Positions 47,310 through 56,920 of a stretch of 64,000 nucleotides of DNA are shown piece after piece. The DNA is from Arthrobacter sp. N199823 (GTDB lineage: Bacteria > Actinomycetota > Actinomycetes > Actinomycetales > Micrococcaceae): the NCBI RefSeq assembly GCF_002929705.1, contig NZ_PJIN01000011.1, forward strand, positions 1 through 64,000. Reading direction: 5' to 3'. Under the pieces are notes generated by a model, which saw only the letters and a program-made list of their open reading frames with translations, ran no database searches and was not told the DNA's origin. Position 1 is the first letter of the stretch. Each line of letters starts with the position of its first letter. The position numbers were made by a program, and so were the translations under genes.

Positions 47310-49495
47310 CTAGTGTTCCCCTAGATCATCCGAGGTATGTTCAAGTAGATAGTTTTCAACCGCAATCTGCGTGATAATCTCTTCATCCTCATCGCTGGTG
47401 AACATGCCAGCGGGTGGCTCTAGAAAGTTGTCATCATCCCACTGTTCCACCGACTCGGAGCTGACATGGCGCGGTGCTGTGGCGCTATCCATCTCTAGAT
47501 GAGACTGCATGTACTGAATCCAAAAACAACGCTCGATGAATTTGCGCAGCCACTTGGTGTAGACGGGTGGTTGCCTGTCACTGGGTTTGGGCGGCCAGTA
47601 CCTGCCAGATGGCGGGATCCAGGCAATGCTGTTGTCCGTCATGGCAGGTGTCCAGCTCAGCACCTTCACGGCGCTGCGTCCGGGTGACTGATCGCTGCGA
47701 TACTGGCCGTCACGAGTCATCTTGTCCTTGAAGTGCTTGAGGAGGTGGTGGCGTCGGCATTAGTGAATAGAGGTTGCCGACGTTGGTCCGCCCGCCACTG
47801 ACAAACCTCATGATGTGGTCCACATCGGAGGAACAAGCCCTGGCATTGCTGCCAGGGAACTGGCAGTATTCAGCGCGAATACGCAGCATGGTCCGCATGG
47901 CCTGAGTGACCCTGTAATGCTGCGGAGCGCTGTCCAGTGGCTGGTTGGTGATGGGATCCACCAGTATCCGGTAGATGCTTGAGGATTCGGACATCGGATT
48001 CACAGCAACTTCCATGCTGAAAGGTCCGGAGCCTTCCAGCCAAACAGGCTCATTGGTGGCACCCAGCATGGGGTACCTAGGAACTAGGAGCACATGAGTC
48101 ACTTGTGGCATGGGTGGCCACGCAGGGTCTGTTCCGTTCGCTTCAGGCCCAGTGGCCCCTTTGGAAGGTGGGGCCGAGGTGAAGTGTGGCGGACTAGCAG
48201 CTGGATGCCAGTCGGGATGGTTCCGAATATCAGGGTCTTTGAACCAAGAATCTTGGTAGTTCGGATCGTCAAAGACAGAGATTTCTTCTGCCGACAGGCG
48301 GTACCAGCCCTGATCAGTGTCTGGAATTGGGCCATCATGAGCGGGTGGGGACTCTGCATCGTTGCGCAAATTCTTTGGGTCGTTGCGCGTGCGGGCCAGC
48401 TCTGCCATTCCCGCCATCATCCGGCTGAACCTGCTGCCTTGAAGTTTTTGGCGACAAAGTATTGGTAGCTGCGTCAGCGTCCGGTCTTCATGGGGACCCT
48501 GTGCAGCTTGAGTTGTGAAGGTGCATTGATCCCAGAGTCCTTCGACTGTTGGAGCTGGCGCATACAAGTTGAGCCACGACATGCCATCGTGTCCTTGGGT
48601 GACTCGCAGGTAACGGCAGGCTGAGAATCGTCGGGTCCTGGCGGGGATGCTCTCGGGGTAGCTGCGTTCGCACAAGCGTCGCGTATTTTTCTCGGAAGCC
48701 GGGCAGCGTGGGCGTAGCTGCCTTGCCCGGAAGAGCCAGTTAGGGCCTGAATTGTCTCCACCGGTAGTCAGGTAGCACGTTGGTCTCATCGGTAATGATC
48801 GCTGTGTGGTCCCAAGCCAGCCAGCCGTCGCTCATAGCGGCCAACGTTGCGGGCGGGCGATTGACCAGCGTGGTGGCGTAGTCCATGGATCGATCAGCCA
48901 TGCCCTCGGGGAGGTTGAGAATGCTAATAAGTCCTGCTCGTACCCTAGCCATATGTGGTCGATGCTGCCATGAACCTAGTGTCAATACATTTGCTTCGAA
49001 GCGTGTAGCAGCCTGTAAGTGATTGATGAGAACGACGGCTAAGGCGGCGCACTGGTTCTGATGCTTCCTTAAAGCGGCTGCTGCGTCGATGCACGTGTCC
49101 ATCAGCAACCGTGCCGCTTCCAGCTGAGACTTCGACAGGGGATGGGTGTGATCTGTGGAGGCCAAAGGAAAGTGGGTAGGAGCTCCAGGAGAAGCAGCGC
49201 ACGACGTTGCATCATCAAGACCAGACCCGTCATGGGACGTCCTGACGGGTGCCGAACGTTCGGGCTGTGCGGTGCCGGAATCAGTTTTTGGAGTATAGAA
49301 ATCATCGGGAAAGTGAAACGGTGGGAGCGTTCGCATCGCGGTAACGTCAACACCGAACGATCCGATGGAGGGAAGGGCTAATACAGCAATCAGCTCCGCC
49401 ACACTCAATGTGGTGGATGAGCCATTCCGAGCAACCGGGAAATTCGATGAACTGCCGCCGTCCTCCACAAGAGGGTTGGTCGCTGTGGAGAGCAT
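47310..49495 (-). pseudogene. Frameshifted DUF222 / HNH endonuclease gene
   Basis: Three leftward frames join into one protein of about 720 codons: 49495-48740 (N-terminal and DUF222 start), 48789-47710 (rest of DUF222 and first half of the HNH motif, SSDVDHIMRFVSGGRTNVGN) and 47720-47310 (C-terminal tail). Near 47745-47760 the alternate frame reads CRRHHLLKHFKDKMTRDGQ, exactly what should follow GNLYSL in an HNH domain, so a single-base shift broke the catalytic region. A second shift lies between 48740 and 48790. DUF222-HNH genes are abundant in Arthrobacter-type genomes and are often linked to mobile DNA. Sequencing error cannot be excluded. Confidence 0.82.
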
Positions 49496-49524
49496 AAATC
49501 CACGAGTGCCTATGAATGGCAGAA

Positions 49525-49540
49525 AGTTTCACGTGAAACT
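49525..49540. other. parS: parS-like site 7 (14/16)
   Basis: AGTTTCACGTGAAACT is a perfect 16-base palindrome that differs from consensus only in the two outermost bases. It lies just upstream of the HNH pseudogene. Confidence 0.85.
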
Positions 49541-49710
49541 TCGCCATCATACAAAATGAGGCAACATTTAGGCCCATGAGGAGCCGAATTCGGGAAAGAT
49601 GAAAGCACTTTTTGAGGCTTAGGATCAATCTGGGGAAAGGCTGTTCCGGGGGTCTGCGCAGGCTGAAAGCCGTCCTGGCCTGAAATCGGAATTGCCCTAA
49701 ATCAGTTCAG

Positions 49711-49759
49711 GCTTAAAAGGGTAGGAGCCGGACAATGTCCGGCTCCTACCCTTTTAAGC
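49711..49759. terminator. Strong bidirectional terminator after trxA
   Basis: A perfect 23-bp stem (49711-49733 with 49737-49759) closes on AAT. It includes AAAAGGG/CCCTTTT at its lower part, 30 bases beyond the trxA stop. Confidence 0.95.
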
Positions 49760-49788
49760 TGTTTGCAAGAACTGCTGCAGACCAAGGC

Positions 49789-50115
49789 CTACTTTAGGAA
49801 ATCTGCAAATTCCTTCTCGAAGTACTGCTTGGGGCGGGCGCCAATAACAGTTTCCTTGACCTCGCCACCTTGGAACATGTACACGGCGGGAATGGAAGTG
49901 ATTCCGTACTTGGCGGCGATGGCGGGGTTCGCATCCACATCCACCTTCACAACTTCGACCTTATCCGAGTACTCAACGGACATTTCATCCAGAATGGGAC
50001 CCAGCTTGCGGCAGGGGCCACACCATTCGGCCCAGAAGTCCACAATGACGGGCTTTTCTGAATTCAGTACTACATCTGCAAATGTTGCATCAGTTGCGCT
50101 CTTGGCGTTGCTCAT
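49789..50115 (-). CDS. trxA: Thioredoxin
   Basis: The 108-residue cytoplasmic thioredoxin reduces protein disulfides. The active site is WAEWCGPCRKLGP, and the cis-proline loop is in YGITSIPAVYMF. It lies 16 bases downstream of trxB, its reductase, forming a two-gene operon that ends at a 23-bp terminator hairpin. Confidence 0.97.
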   Translation of the reverse strand: MSNAKSATDATFADVVLNSEKPVIVDFWAEWCGPCRKLGPILDEMSVEYSDKVEVVKVDVDANPAIAAKYGITSIPAVYMFQGGEVKETVIGARPKQYFEKEFADFLK

Positions 50116-50131
50116 TGGAATCTGCTTTCTC

Positions 50132-51088
50132 TTAGGAGTTCTGATCGGCCAGGTAGTGTTCTACGTCAAGCGCTGCAACACAACCTGAACCGGCAGCCGT
50201 GATGGCTTGGCGATACGTGGGGTCTACTACGTCTCCAGCGGCAAAGACGCCCTTGATGTTGGTCTTGGAGGTGCGACCCTCGACGGCGATGGTTCCGGCG
50301 GCAGTCAGGTCCAGGACACCCTTGACAAGGTCAACGCGAGGATCGTTGCCTATGGCAACGAAAATTCCAGTTACGGCCAATTCGCTCTGCTCGCCGGTGA
50401 CGAGGTTGTTCAAGCGGGCACCTGTCACCTTGGAGTCGCCGTCAATGCCAACAACTTCCGAGTTCCAGATGAACGTGATCTTCGGGTGGTTCAAGGCGCG
50501 CTCAGCCATGATCTTGGACGCGCGCAGGGAATCGCGGCGGTGAACAACCGTGACGGAATCGGCAAACTTGGTCAGGAAGATGGCTTCTTCCATGGCGGAA
50601 TCGCCGCCGCCGATAACGGCAATGTTCTGGCCCTTGAAGAAGAAACCGTCGCAAGTGGCACAGGAGCTAACGCCGTGACCGACCAAGCGCTTTTCACCTT
50701 CAACACCAAGCTCTCGGTAGGCCGAGCCCGTGGAGATGATGACGGCCCGAGCCTTGAATTCATGGCCATCGGCAAGGGTCACAGTCTTGATGGCACCTTC
50801 GAGCTCAACGGAAGTGACGTCGTCGTACATCACCTCGGTGCCGAACTTCTCAGCCTGCTGGCCGAGGTTTTCCATGAGGTCAGGTCCCATGATGCCATCA
50901 GGGAAGCCGGGGAAGTTCTCCACCTCGGTGGTGTTCATCAGCTCGCCTCCTGCAGTCACTGAACCGGCGATCATGAGCGGCTTGAGATCGGCTCGGGCAG
51001 TGTAAATCGCCGCCGTGTAGCCTGCCGGTCCGGAACCGACAATGATGACGTCGCGAATTTCGCTGGCGGGGGTAACTTCAGTGCTCAC
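50132..51088 (-). CDS. trxB: Thioredoxin-disulfide reductase
   Basis: This FAD enzyme passes electrons from NADPH to thioredoxin. Of the 318 residues, the FAD motif is IVGSGPAGYTAAIYTARA, the redox-active pair is in SSCATCDGFFF, and the NADPH motif is IGGGDSAMEEAIFL. The C-terminal FAD part has GVFAAGDVVDPTYRQ. The start is set at GTG 51088 (VSTEVTPASEIRDV), with AGAGGAA upstream. The frame runs on to 51127, but that adds an unlikely lead. Confidence 0.96.
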   Translation of the reverse strand: MSTEVTPASEIRDVIIVGSGPAGYTAAIYTARADLKPLMIAGSVTAGGELMNTTEVENFPGFPDGIMGPDLMENLGQQAEKFGTEVMYDDVTSVELEGAIKTVTLADGHEFKARAVIISTGSAYRELGVEGEKRLVGHGVSSCATCDGFFFKGQNIAVIGGGDSAMEEAIFLTKFADSVTVVHRRDSLRASKIMAERALNHPKITFIWNSEVVGIDGDSKVTGARLNNLVTGEQSELAVTGIFVAIGNDPRVDLVKGVLDLTAAGTIAVEGRTSKTNIKGVFAAGDVVDPTYRQAITAAGSGCVAALDVEHYLADQNS

Positions 51089-51155
51089 GGGTGAGTGTTC
51101 CTCTTCCTTCAATGAATGGAACCGCACCCTGGCGGCCCAATGGCTCCTTCGCTAT

Positions 51156-51200
51156 CCACAACCGGTGCAGGGACACGGTTATTCCATGCACCGGTTGTGG
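51156..51200 (-). terminator. Inverted repeat between the pseudokinase-like gene and trxB
   Basis: CCACAACCGGTGCA (51156-51169) pairs perfectly with TGCACCGGTTGTGG (51187-51200) around a 17-base loop, 17 bases past the upstream gene's stop. There is no clear T-run, so it may be a terminator or an operator in front of trxB. Confidence 0.5.
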
Positions 51201-51216
51201 AAGGCTCGAAAGCGGG

Positions 51217-52650
51217 TTACTTGATGCTAATTTCGGTGATTTTCAATCCGAAGGGGTAGGTGACGAACGGCTGCAGCCTGGGCAGTTCCGTGAAGTTGAT
51301 GATCACGTACTTTGCGGTGGCACCGGGAGCTGCCGTGAGCGTGAATTCAGGGGCGCTGAATGAGCCGCTACCAATCTTCTTTGCGCCCTGCAGATCCGGC
51401 TTGCTGTTGGTCAGAATGTTGAACTGGCCACCCGTGCCGGCCAACTGGTTGATGGTTACTGAGCTGATGGTTGACTCAGCCTGCAATTCGACCACTAGGT
51501 TGATGCTGTCAGTCTGGTCTGCAAACGGGGCACTGGAGAACTCAACGGTAGGCCAATACGTGGCGATGTTGCCGTCGATGGCGTTCTTCAGGCGCGGGAA
51601 GAACGCCTCACCATAGTTCGGTGCACCCGGTGCATAGACAGTAATGTCAGTGAGATCCTTGATGACAGGGGCCACGACAACTGGCTTCGGAGCCTCTGTG
51701 GTGGGTGCCTCGGACTCCGCGGGCGGCGGCGCGGCCGTGGTGGTTACGCCAGCCTGTGTGTCCTGGTTTGGGAACAAGCCGGTGATGTGGGTAATAGCGA
51801 AAATGAGCGCACCAATGAGCAGGACGCTGACAATGGCACCTGTTAGCCAACGGCCGCTAACCCGAGGAGCGTTGCGCTCGTCATCTTCATCATCGTCTAA
51901 GAAATCGTCGCCCTGCTCGTAGTCATCGTCGGCCTCAAGCAGTTCCGCAGGGAAGGTGTTCGGTCGCCGCGATTCGACCAGGCTTTCCTCGTGGTCATCG
52001 TTGATGAAAGCGTAGTCATCCTCATCCCACAAAGTGACCTTAGCAACGGGTGGGACAGCTGCCGAGGCGGGAGGAACGACGGCGGCACCCGCCACCGCTG
52101 CTGCAGCCACTGCCGCTGTGGGAGCCACTGCGGGGGTTTCACGAGGGGGCGTGGCTGGTTGCTGCGAAACCGGCGGGACGCTCTGCTGTGAAACGCCGGG
52201 CAGAGGATGGCCAGGTGTCAGCGGAGAGTTGTCTTCGTAAACGTAGGCGTTTTTGATCGGGGCCGCGTCGCGGGCCTTGCCAAAAATTTCCGTGCCGAGG
52301 GTATCGGTGAAGAAGGGCTCCTGATAGACCTCTTTTGCTGGTTCCGTGGGAACCACCAGATCCAGCAGATCCGCCGGGGAGGTTCGGGCAGCAATCAGGT
52401 ATGTGGCGTTGTCCTGTACCCCAAGGTCCAAAATGGAAACATTGGAGACCCTGGCACCGGTGGCAACTTCCCTGGCGCTCTGCGTCAGGGAAGGTGAATT
52501 CTCAACGGCAGCCACCAGGATACTGACGGGGCGGTTGAGGACCTGATCGAGGCCATCGAGGATAATATCGTTCTCGGCTGAGGCCAAGATGCGGCCGGTC
52601 ACTTTGTAGCGGCCACCAAGGATGGAGCCCACATCAATAGGTTGTGGCAC
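51217..52650 (-). CDS. Membrane protein with kinase-like N-lobe and discoidin-like outer domain
   Basis: The 477-residue protein starts at a GTG (52650) after AAGGAGG. Residues 1-110 resemble a truncated protein-kinase N-lobe (ILGGRYKVTGRILAS, NRPVSILVAAV) without the HRD and DFG catalytic motifs. An Ala/Pro-rich and then very acidic linker follows. One membrane segment (about 272-292) leads to an outside domain (about 340-477) that looks like an F5/8 type C (discoidin) carbohydrate-binding fold. In mycobacteria the homologous pseudokinase is part of MviN and binds FhaA; here it is a separate gene next to murJ. The function is inferred from that context. Confidence 0.72.
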   Translation of the reverse strand: MPQPIDVGSILGGRYKVTGRILASAENDIILDGLDQVLNRPVSILVAAVENSPSLTQSAREVATGARVSNVSILDLGVQDNATYLIAARTSPADLLDLVVPTEPAKEVYQEPFFTDTLGTEIFGKARDAAPIKNAYVYEDNSPLTPGHPLPGVSQQSVPPVSQQPATPPRETPAVAPTAAVAAAAVAGAAVVPPASAAVPPVAKVTLWDEDDYAFINDDHEESLVESRRPNTFPAELLEADDDYEQGDDFLDDDEDDERNAPRVSGRWLTGAIVSVLLIGALIFAITHITGLFPNQDTQAGVTTTAAPPPAESEAPTTEAPKPVVVAPVIKDLTDITVYAPGAPNYGEAFFPRLKNAIDGNIATYWPTVEFSSAPFADQTDSINLVVELQAESTISSVTINQLAGTGGQFNILTNSKPDLQGAKKIGSGSFSAPEFTLTAAPGATAKYVIINFTELPRLQPFVTYPFGLKITEISIK

Positions 52651-52783
52651 CAAATCCTCCTTATTACAAACACGGTGGCAAGTGCTAATTGAAAACACGA
52701 GCCATATTCTGACTGATTCTATCGGAAAACACTTCAAGTTCCGTGGTTGGGGCCTTGTATTGCCCCTGCCGTCGGAGAATGTC

Positions 52784-54601
52784 CTATTTGCCCGGGAGTT
52801 TACCCGGGAGCCGGGTGCGGACTTTCTTGATGAGCGGATTCAAGAGGGCATCAACTTCATCTACGCGGAGCTGCTTCAAAACGAGCACATAAACCACAGC
52901 CATCACGGTTCCTACCACAGCCAAGGTAGCCAGTGAGGCTGGAATGGACGTCCACATGAAGCCACCCTGTGTGGAACTACCAAAGAGCCGCAGCACCAGT
53001 TCTCCGACAATCCCAGAGACCAGGGCAGCGGCAAGGAAGCGCATATGGGCGCGCATGATCAGGCCGCGGCCGTAATCGCCAATCTTTGCCTTCAGCAAAT
53101 TGTGGCTAACAATAGGGCCCACCAGATTGCTTACCGTGTAACTGAGCGCCAAGCCGTAGATGATCCATTGGGGCGGCAATTGGCCGGCCATCAAAGCACA
53201 GCCCAGAATTACAACCACGGCAATGCACTGCAGAATAAAAGGTGTCTTGGCGTTTTCCTGGGAGTAGAACACCCGGTTCAGTATGAAGTTAATACTGAAG
53301 AATGGCGCGCCAACAGCCAAAATTGCCAGGGTGATGGCAACCTGGCGACCCTGGACTTCTTGGTTTCCACTGAACAGCATTCCCAACGGCCCGGATAGCA
53401 CCAGCAGTGCCATGGAGGTAAACACCGTGGCCATGCCGGTGGTACGCAGTGCGCTGGACAGCGAAGAGCGCAGGGCGGGGAGGTCCTTGTTGGCGGCAGC
53501 ATGAGCCATTGCCGTAAACATCACCGTGGCGATGGACAGGGCAATGGTGGAGTGCGGCATGATGTACAACTCAGTGGCGCGGTTCAGGATAAGAATGCCC
53601 GGTAAGGCGCTCGAGGGTGCTGAAGAATCGTCCCCGCCGGTGGGAATGGTGGCAATACGCATGATCACGAGGAAACTCAGGTTGCCAATGATCATTGTGC
53701 CCATGGTCCACGTAGCGATCTTGGCCGTGGCACCTAGCCCGGTGCCTTTCAAAGAGAACTTGGGGCGCAGGTTCAAGCCAAGTCGGTGCACAGGAATCAG
53801 TAGGATCACGGATTGCACAATGATGCCAAGAGTGGCCGTTCCGGCAAGCATCCATGACTGCCCCAGGGTCCAGTTCTCCGCAGTGTGCGGATGGACGCGG
53901 GCGCTGCCAGCCACAAAAATGAAGACGAGCAGGCCCGCAATGGCAACCACGTTGTTGAGGACGGGTGCCCAGGCGTAGGCCTTGAAGGAGTTGTGCGCGT
54001 TCAGTACTTGTCCCAAGAGCGAGAACAGCCCGTAGAAGAAGATTTGCGGCAGGAGGAACAAGCCGAAGGTAATGGCCAATTCCAGTTGATTGCCCTTGAA
54101 GGACGTGGCTGCGCCCATGATGGGCACCACTAGCAGCATGACAACGGCTGTCAGCCCCAGCAACCCCAAAACTCCCAATGTGAGCAGGCGGGAGATGAAA
54201 TCGCTGCCCTTGTCTGGCTGTTTGCTGGCCTTGGCGATCTGCGGGATCAACACGGCATTGAACACCCCGCCGGCAAGCATGAGGAAGATGAGGTTGGGCA
54301 TGTAGTTGGCGGCTTCGAAGATGTCACCCACTACGGTGCCAGCCACGGCAATGCTCAGGATCATGCCCTTGATGAACCCCAGAATGCGCGAGGCCAGGGT
54401 GCCCACAGCCATGTTGGCGCTGGAGCGGGCCGCCGAAGCGCTCATGCGTCCCGCACTCGCTGCGGGCGCGCTGTTCTGAACAGGAGTTCTCCCCGTAGCA
54501 GGTGTCTTGGTACGCGCGCCGACGGGGGCAGGCACGCGCGGGGCGGCAACGGGTTTAGGCGGGATGTTAACCCGTTCGACATTTGACATCGCTACCATCA
54601 T
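52784..54601 (-). CDS. murJ: Lipid II flippase MurJ (MviN)
   Basis: This polytopic MATE-like protein of 605 residues has about 14 membrane helices after a basic, Pro/Ala-rich cytoplasmic lead of about 60 residues. MurJ motifs include RILGFIKGMILSIAV, AANYMPNLIFLMLAGGVFNAVLIPQ and FYSQENAKTPF. It moves lipid II across the membrane for peptidoglycan synthesis. The start is either 54601 or the ATG at 54589 (MSNVERV); neither has a strong ribosome binding site. The gene is followed by the pseudokinase-like gene, the split equivalent of the mycobacterial MviN fusion. Confidence 0.93.
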   Translation of the reverse strand: MMVAMSNVERVNIPPKPVAAPRVPAPVGARTKTPATGRTPVQNSAPAASAGRMSASAARSSANMAVGTLASRILGFIKGMILSIAVAGTVVGDIFEAANYMPNLIFLMLAGGVFNAVLIPQIAKASKQPDKGSDFISRLLTLGVLGLLGLTAVVMLLVVPIMGAATSFKGNQLELAITFGLFLLPQIFFYGLFSLLGQVLNAHNSFKAYAWAPVLNNVVAIAGLLVFIFVAGSARVHPHTAENWTLGQSWMLAGTATLGIIVQSVILLIPVHRLGLNLRPKFSLKGTGLGATAKIATWTMGTMIIGNLSFLVIMRIATIPTGGDDSSAPSSALPGILILNRATELYIMPHSTIALSIATVMFTAMAHAAANKDLPALRSSLSSALRTTGMATVFTSMALLVLSGPLGMLFSGNQEVQGRQVAITLAILAVGAPFFSINFILNRVFYSQENAKTPFILQCIAVVVILGCALMAGQLPPQWIIYGLALSYTVSNLVGPIVSHNLLKAKIGDYGRGLIMRAHMRFLAAALVSGIVGELVLRLFGSSTQGGFMWTSIPASLATLAVVGTVMAVVYVLVLKQLRVDEVDALLNPLIKKVRTRLPGKLPGK

Positions 54602-54682
54602 CTCACTGCAGGCTTAGGGTGTGCTGACAGCGGTGCTACAGGGGTCCATGGTGGGAGACATAGGAAAACCGTTGATGGCCAG

Positions 54683-55222
54683 CTAGATGTACTCCGGCAG
54701 CAATTCCCGGGCTAGATCGGTGATGCGCCGTTCATTGGGGAAGGAGAGCTTTCTTGCCAGTTCATCCAGAGGTACCCACGCCACATCCACTGCTTCATGG
54801 TCCGGATCATTCTCAATGGTCAGGAACCCGCCAGTGGCGCGCAACAAGAAGTGATGGACAGTCTTGTGGACTCGGTGGCCGCTGACAGTGAACCAGTAGT
54901 CAATGCTGCCCAAGGTTGCCAATACTTCGCCTGCGATCCCGGTTTCTTCTTCAATCTCTCGGACCGCGGCCTCGCAGTGGTTTTCCTCACCTTCGGGATG
55001 GCCTTTGGGCAAGCACCACTCAAGCCGACCACCGCGGTTGATGCGGGCAATGATCGCAACGTTAGGGACGCCGTCGTGCATTGCAACGACCACACCGCCG
55101 GCCGAAACTTCTTCAACAGTTGGCAACTGGCTGGGTGCGCCGGGCACTCCAAGCGGCCCCACTGCCGGTGGCAATGGGTTCCTCTTAGGCGCGCGCGGCA
55201 CAGGGTGAACCATGCAGTCCAC
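54683..55222 (-). CDS. NUDIX hydrolase
   Basis: The 179-residue enzyme has a complete Nudix box, GHPEGEENHCEAAVREIEEETGI (core residues G, E, R-E and E-E), preceded by the substrate-side strand WCLPKGH. Such enzymes cleave nucleoside diphosphate derivatives; this one resembles the MutT/diadenosine polyphosphate type next to murJ and cca in actinobacteria (Rv3908 context). The start is GTG 55222 or ATG 55213. It is divergent from cca. Confidence 0.9.
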   Translation of the reverse strand: MDCMVHPVPRAPKRNPLPPAVGPLGVPGAPSQLPTVEEVSAGGVVVAMHDGVPNVAIIARINRGGRLEWCLPKGHPEGEENHCEAAVREIEEETGIAGEVLATLGSIDYWFTVSGHRVHKTVHHFLLRATGGFLTIENDPDHEAVDVAWVPLDELARKLSFPNERRITDLARELLPEYI

Positions 55223-55350
55223 TCTAGCTACCTTTGCCCGGGGATGATGACAGGCTCCGGGGTAGATTTACGGTGTCTTGGGACGGGTGAGGTAACGGCA
55301 TTTTCCGGCGCAAGCCTCGAGGAGCAAAAGTCTGGCATTCTTAAGGGACC

Positions 55351-56832
55351 ATGGATTTAGTGCCTGATACCTCAAAATTTGACCCGGTTGTTCTTGAACT
55401 GGGACGCCTCTTTGCCGACGCCGGCTTTGAGCTCTCCCTCGTAGGCGGACCTGTTCGCGACCTCTTTCTGGGCCGGACGTCCCCGGACTTGGACTTCACT
55501 ACGAACGCCACCCCGGAGCAGATCCTCGCTGTTGCTAAAAAGTGGGCTGATTCGCACTGGGAGATGGGCCGTGATTTTGGCACCATCGGCTTCCGCAAGC
55601 GGAACGCCCAGCAAGAGGTGCTGCTCATTGAGATCACCACCTACCGCGCCGAAGCCTACGATCCCGACTCTCGCAAGCCCGTGGTGGCCTTTGGGACATC
55701 GCTGGTGGATGACTTGCAGCGCCGTGACTTCAGCGTCAATTCCATGGCCCTGCGGCTGCCTGAAATGGAGCTGGTGGACCCGTTTGGTGGCGCCAAAGAT
55801 CTGGCTGCCGGACTGATACGCACCCCTGGCGCCGCGGAAGATTCATTCTCCGATGACCCCTTGCGCATGATGCGGGCCGCACGGTTCGCCTCACAGCTTG
55901 GCTTTGCGCTGCATCCGGACGTTCTTGCCGCGATGACGGGGATGGCTGGCCGGATCAGCATCATCTCCGCCGAGCGGGTTCGCGAAGAACTCGTGAAAAT
56001 CATCTGTGGTGCGCACCCGCGAGTTGGCATCGACATTTTGGTTGAGACGGGACTGGCCGAGCTGGTCTTGCCGGAGATTCCCGCGCTCAAGCTCGAAACG
56101 GATGAACACCACCGCCACAAGGACGTTTACCAGCATTCGCTGCAGGTTCTCGAGCAGGCGGCTTCCATGGAAACCGGCCCTGATGGTCCGGTGCCCGGCC
56201 CCGATTTTGTGCTGCGCTTTGCGGCGTTAATGCACGACGTCGGCAAGCCCAAGACCCGCCGTTTTGAACCCGGAGGCGGAGTTAGCTTCCGCCACCACGA
56301 TCTCGCTGGTGCCAAGCTCACCGCCAAGAGAATGAAGGCGCTGCGCTTCGACAACGATTCCATCAAGGCCGTCTCGCGCCTGGTAGAACTGCACATGCGC
56401 TTCTACGGTTACGGTGAAGCGGGCTGGACCGATTCAGCTGTGCGTCGCTACGTGACCGATGCCGGACCATTGCTGGAGCGCCTGCACCGGCTGACCCGTT
56501 CAGATGTCACAACTCGCAACCAGCGCAAGGCTGATCGTCTGGCTTTTGCTTATGATGACTTGGAACAGCGCATTTCCGTCCTGGCTGAACAGGAAGAGCT
56601 GGATTCGATTCGGCCCGACTTGGACGGTGGCGCCATCATGGCCTTACTGGGCATCAAGCCCGGGCGTGTGGTGGGGCGCGCCTACAACTTCATGCTGGAA
56701 CAACGGATGGAATACGGTCCCTTGGGTCCTGAAAAGGCGGAGGAAATTCTTCGGCAGTGGTGGGCTGAACAGCCTGAGTCACAGCCGGAAGCTCCAGAGC
56801 AGCCCGAAGAACCGGAGCAGTCCGAGTCATAG
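55351..56832 (+). CDS. cca: CCA tRNA nucleotidyltransferase
   Basis: The 493-residue class II nucleotidyltransferase adds or repairs the 3' CCA of tRNAs. This fits the window, because tRNA-Ile and tRNA-Leu here lack an encoded CCA. The head domain has LVGGPVRDLFLG with the metal-binding DLDFTT, then RRDFSVNSMALRL and DPLRMMRAARFASQLG. An HD domain (ALMHDVGKPKTRR) follows. The last 20 residues are a Glu/Pro-rich tail; beyond the TAG the same frame continues PEAPE, so the tail was probably longer once. Confidence 0.94.
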   Translation: MDLVPDTSKFDPVVLELGRLFADAGFELSLVGGPVRDLFLGRTSPDLDFTTNATPEQILAVAKKWADSHWEMGRDFGTIGFRKRNAQQEVLLIEITTYRAEAYDPDSRKPVVAFGTSLVDDLQRRDFSVNSMALRLPEMELVDPFGGAKDLAAGLIRTPGAAEDSFSDDPLRMMRAARFASQLGFALHPDVLAAMTGMAGRISIISAERVREELVKIICGAHPRVGIDILVETGLAELVLPEIPALKLETDEHHRHKDVYQHSLQVLEQAASMETGPDGPVPGPDFVLRFAALMHDVGKPKTRRFEPGGGVSFRHHDLAGAKLTAKRMKALRFDNDSIKAVSRLVELHMRFYGYGEAGWTDSAVRRYVTDAGPLLERLHRLTRSDVTTRNQRKADRLAFAYDDLEQRISVLAEQEELDSIRPDLDGGAIMALLGIKPGRVVGRAYNFMLEQRMEYGPLGPEKAEEILRQWWAEQPESQPEAPEQPEEPEQSES

Positions 56833-56920
56833 CCCGAAGCTCCAGAACTGCTTCAAGAGCTTGGCTAAGGCTGAGGCTGCGTGTCTCAACCCCTAATATT
56901 CTCTGATTGGAATATACGCA

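Noticed and set aside
47310-49495. Three separate small genes instead of one broken HNH gene
   Set aside because: The translations join into one DUF222-HNH protein in the right order, and the middle of the HNH motif is split across two frames.
50207-50962. Plus-strand frame of 251 codons inside trxB
   Set aside because: Antisense shadow of the conserved reductase.
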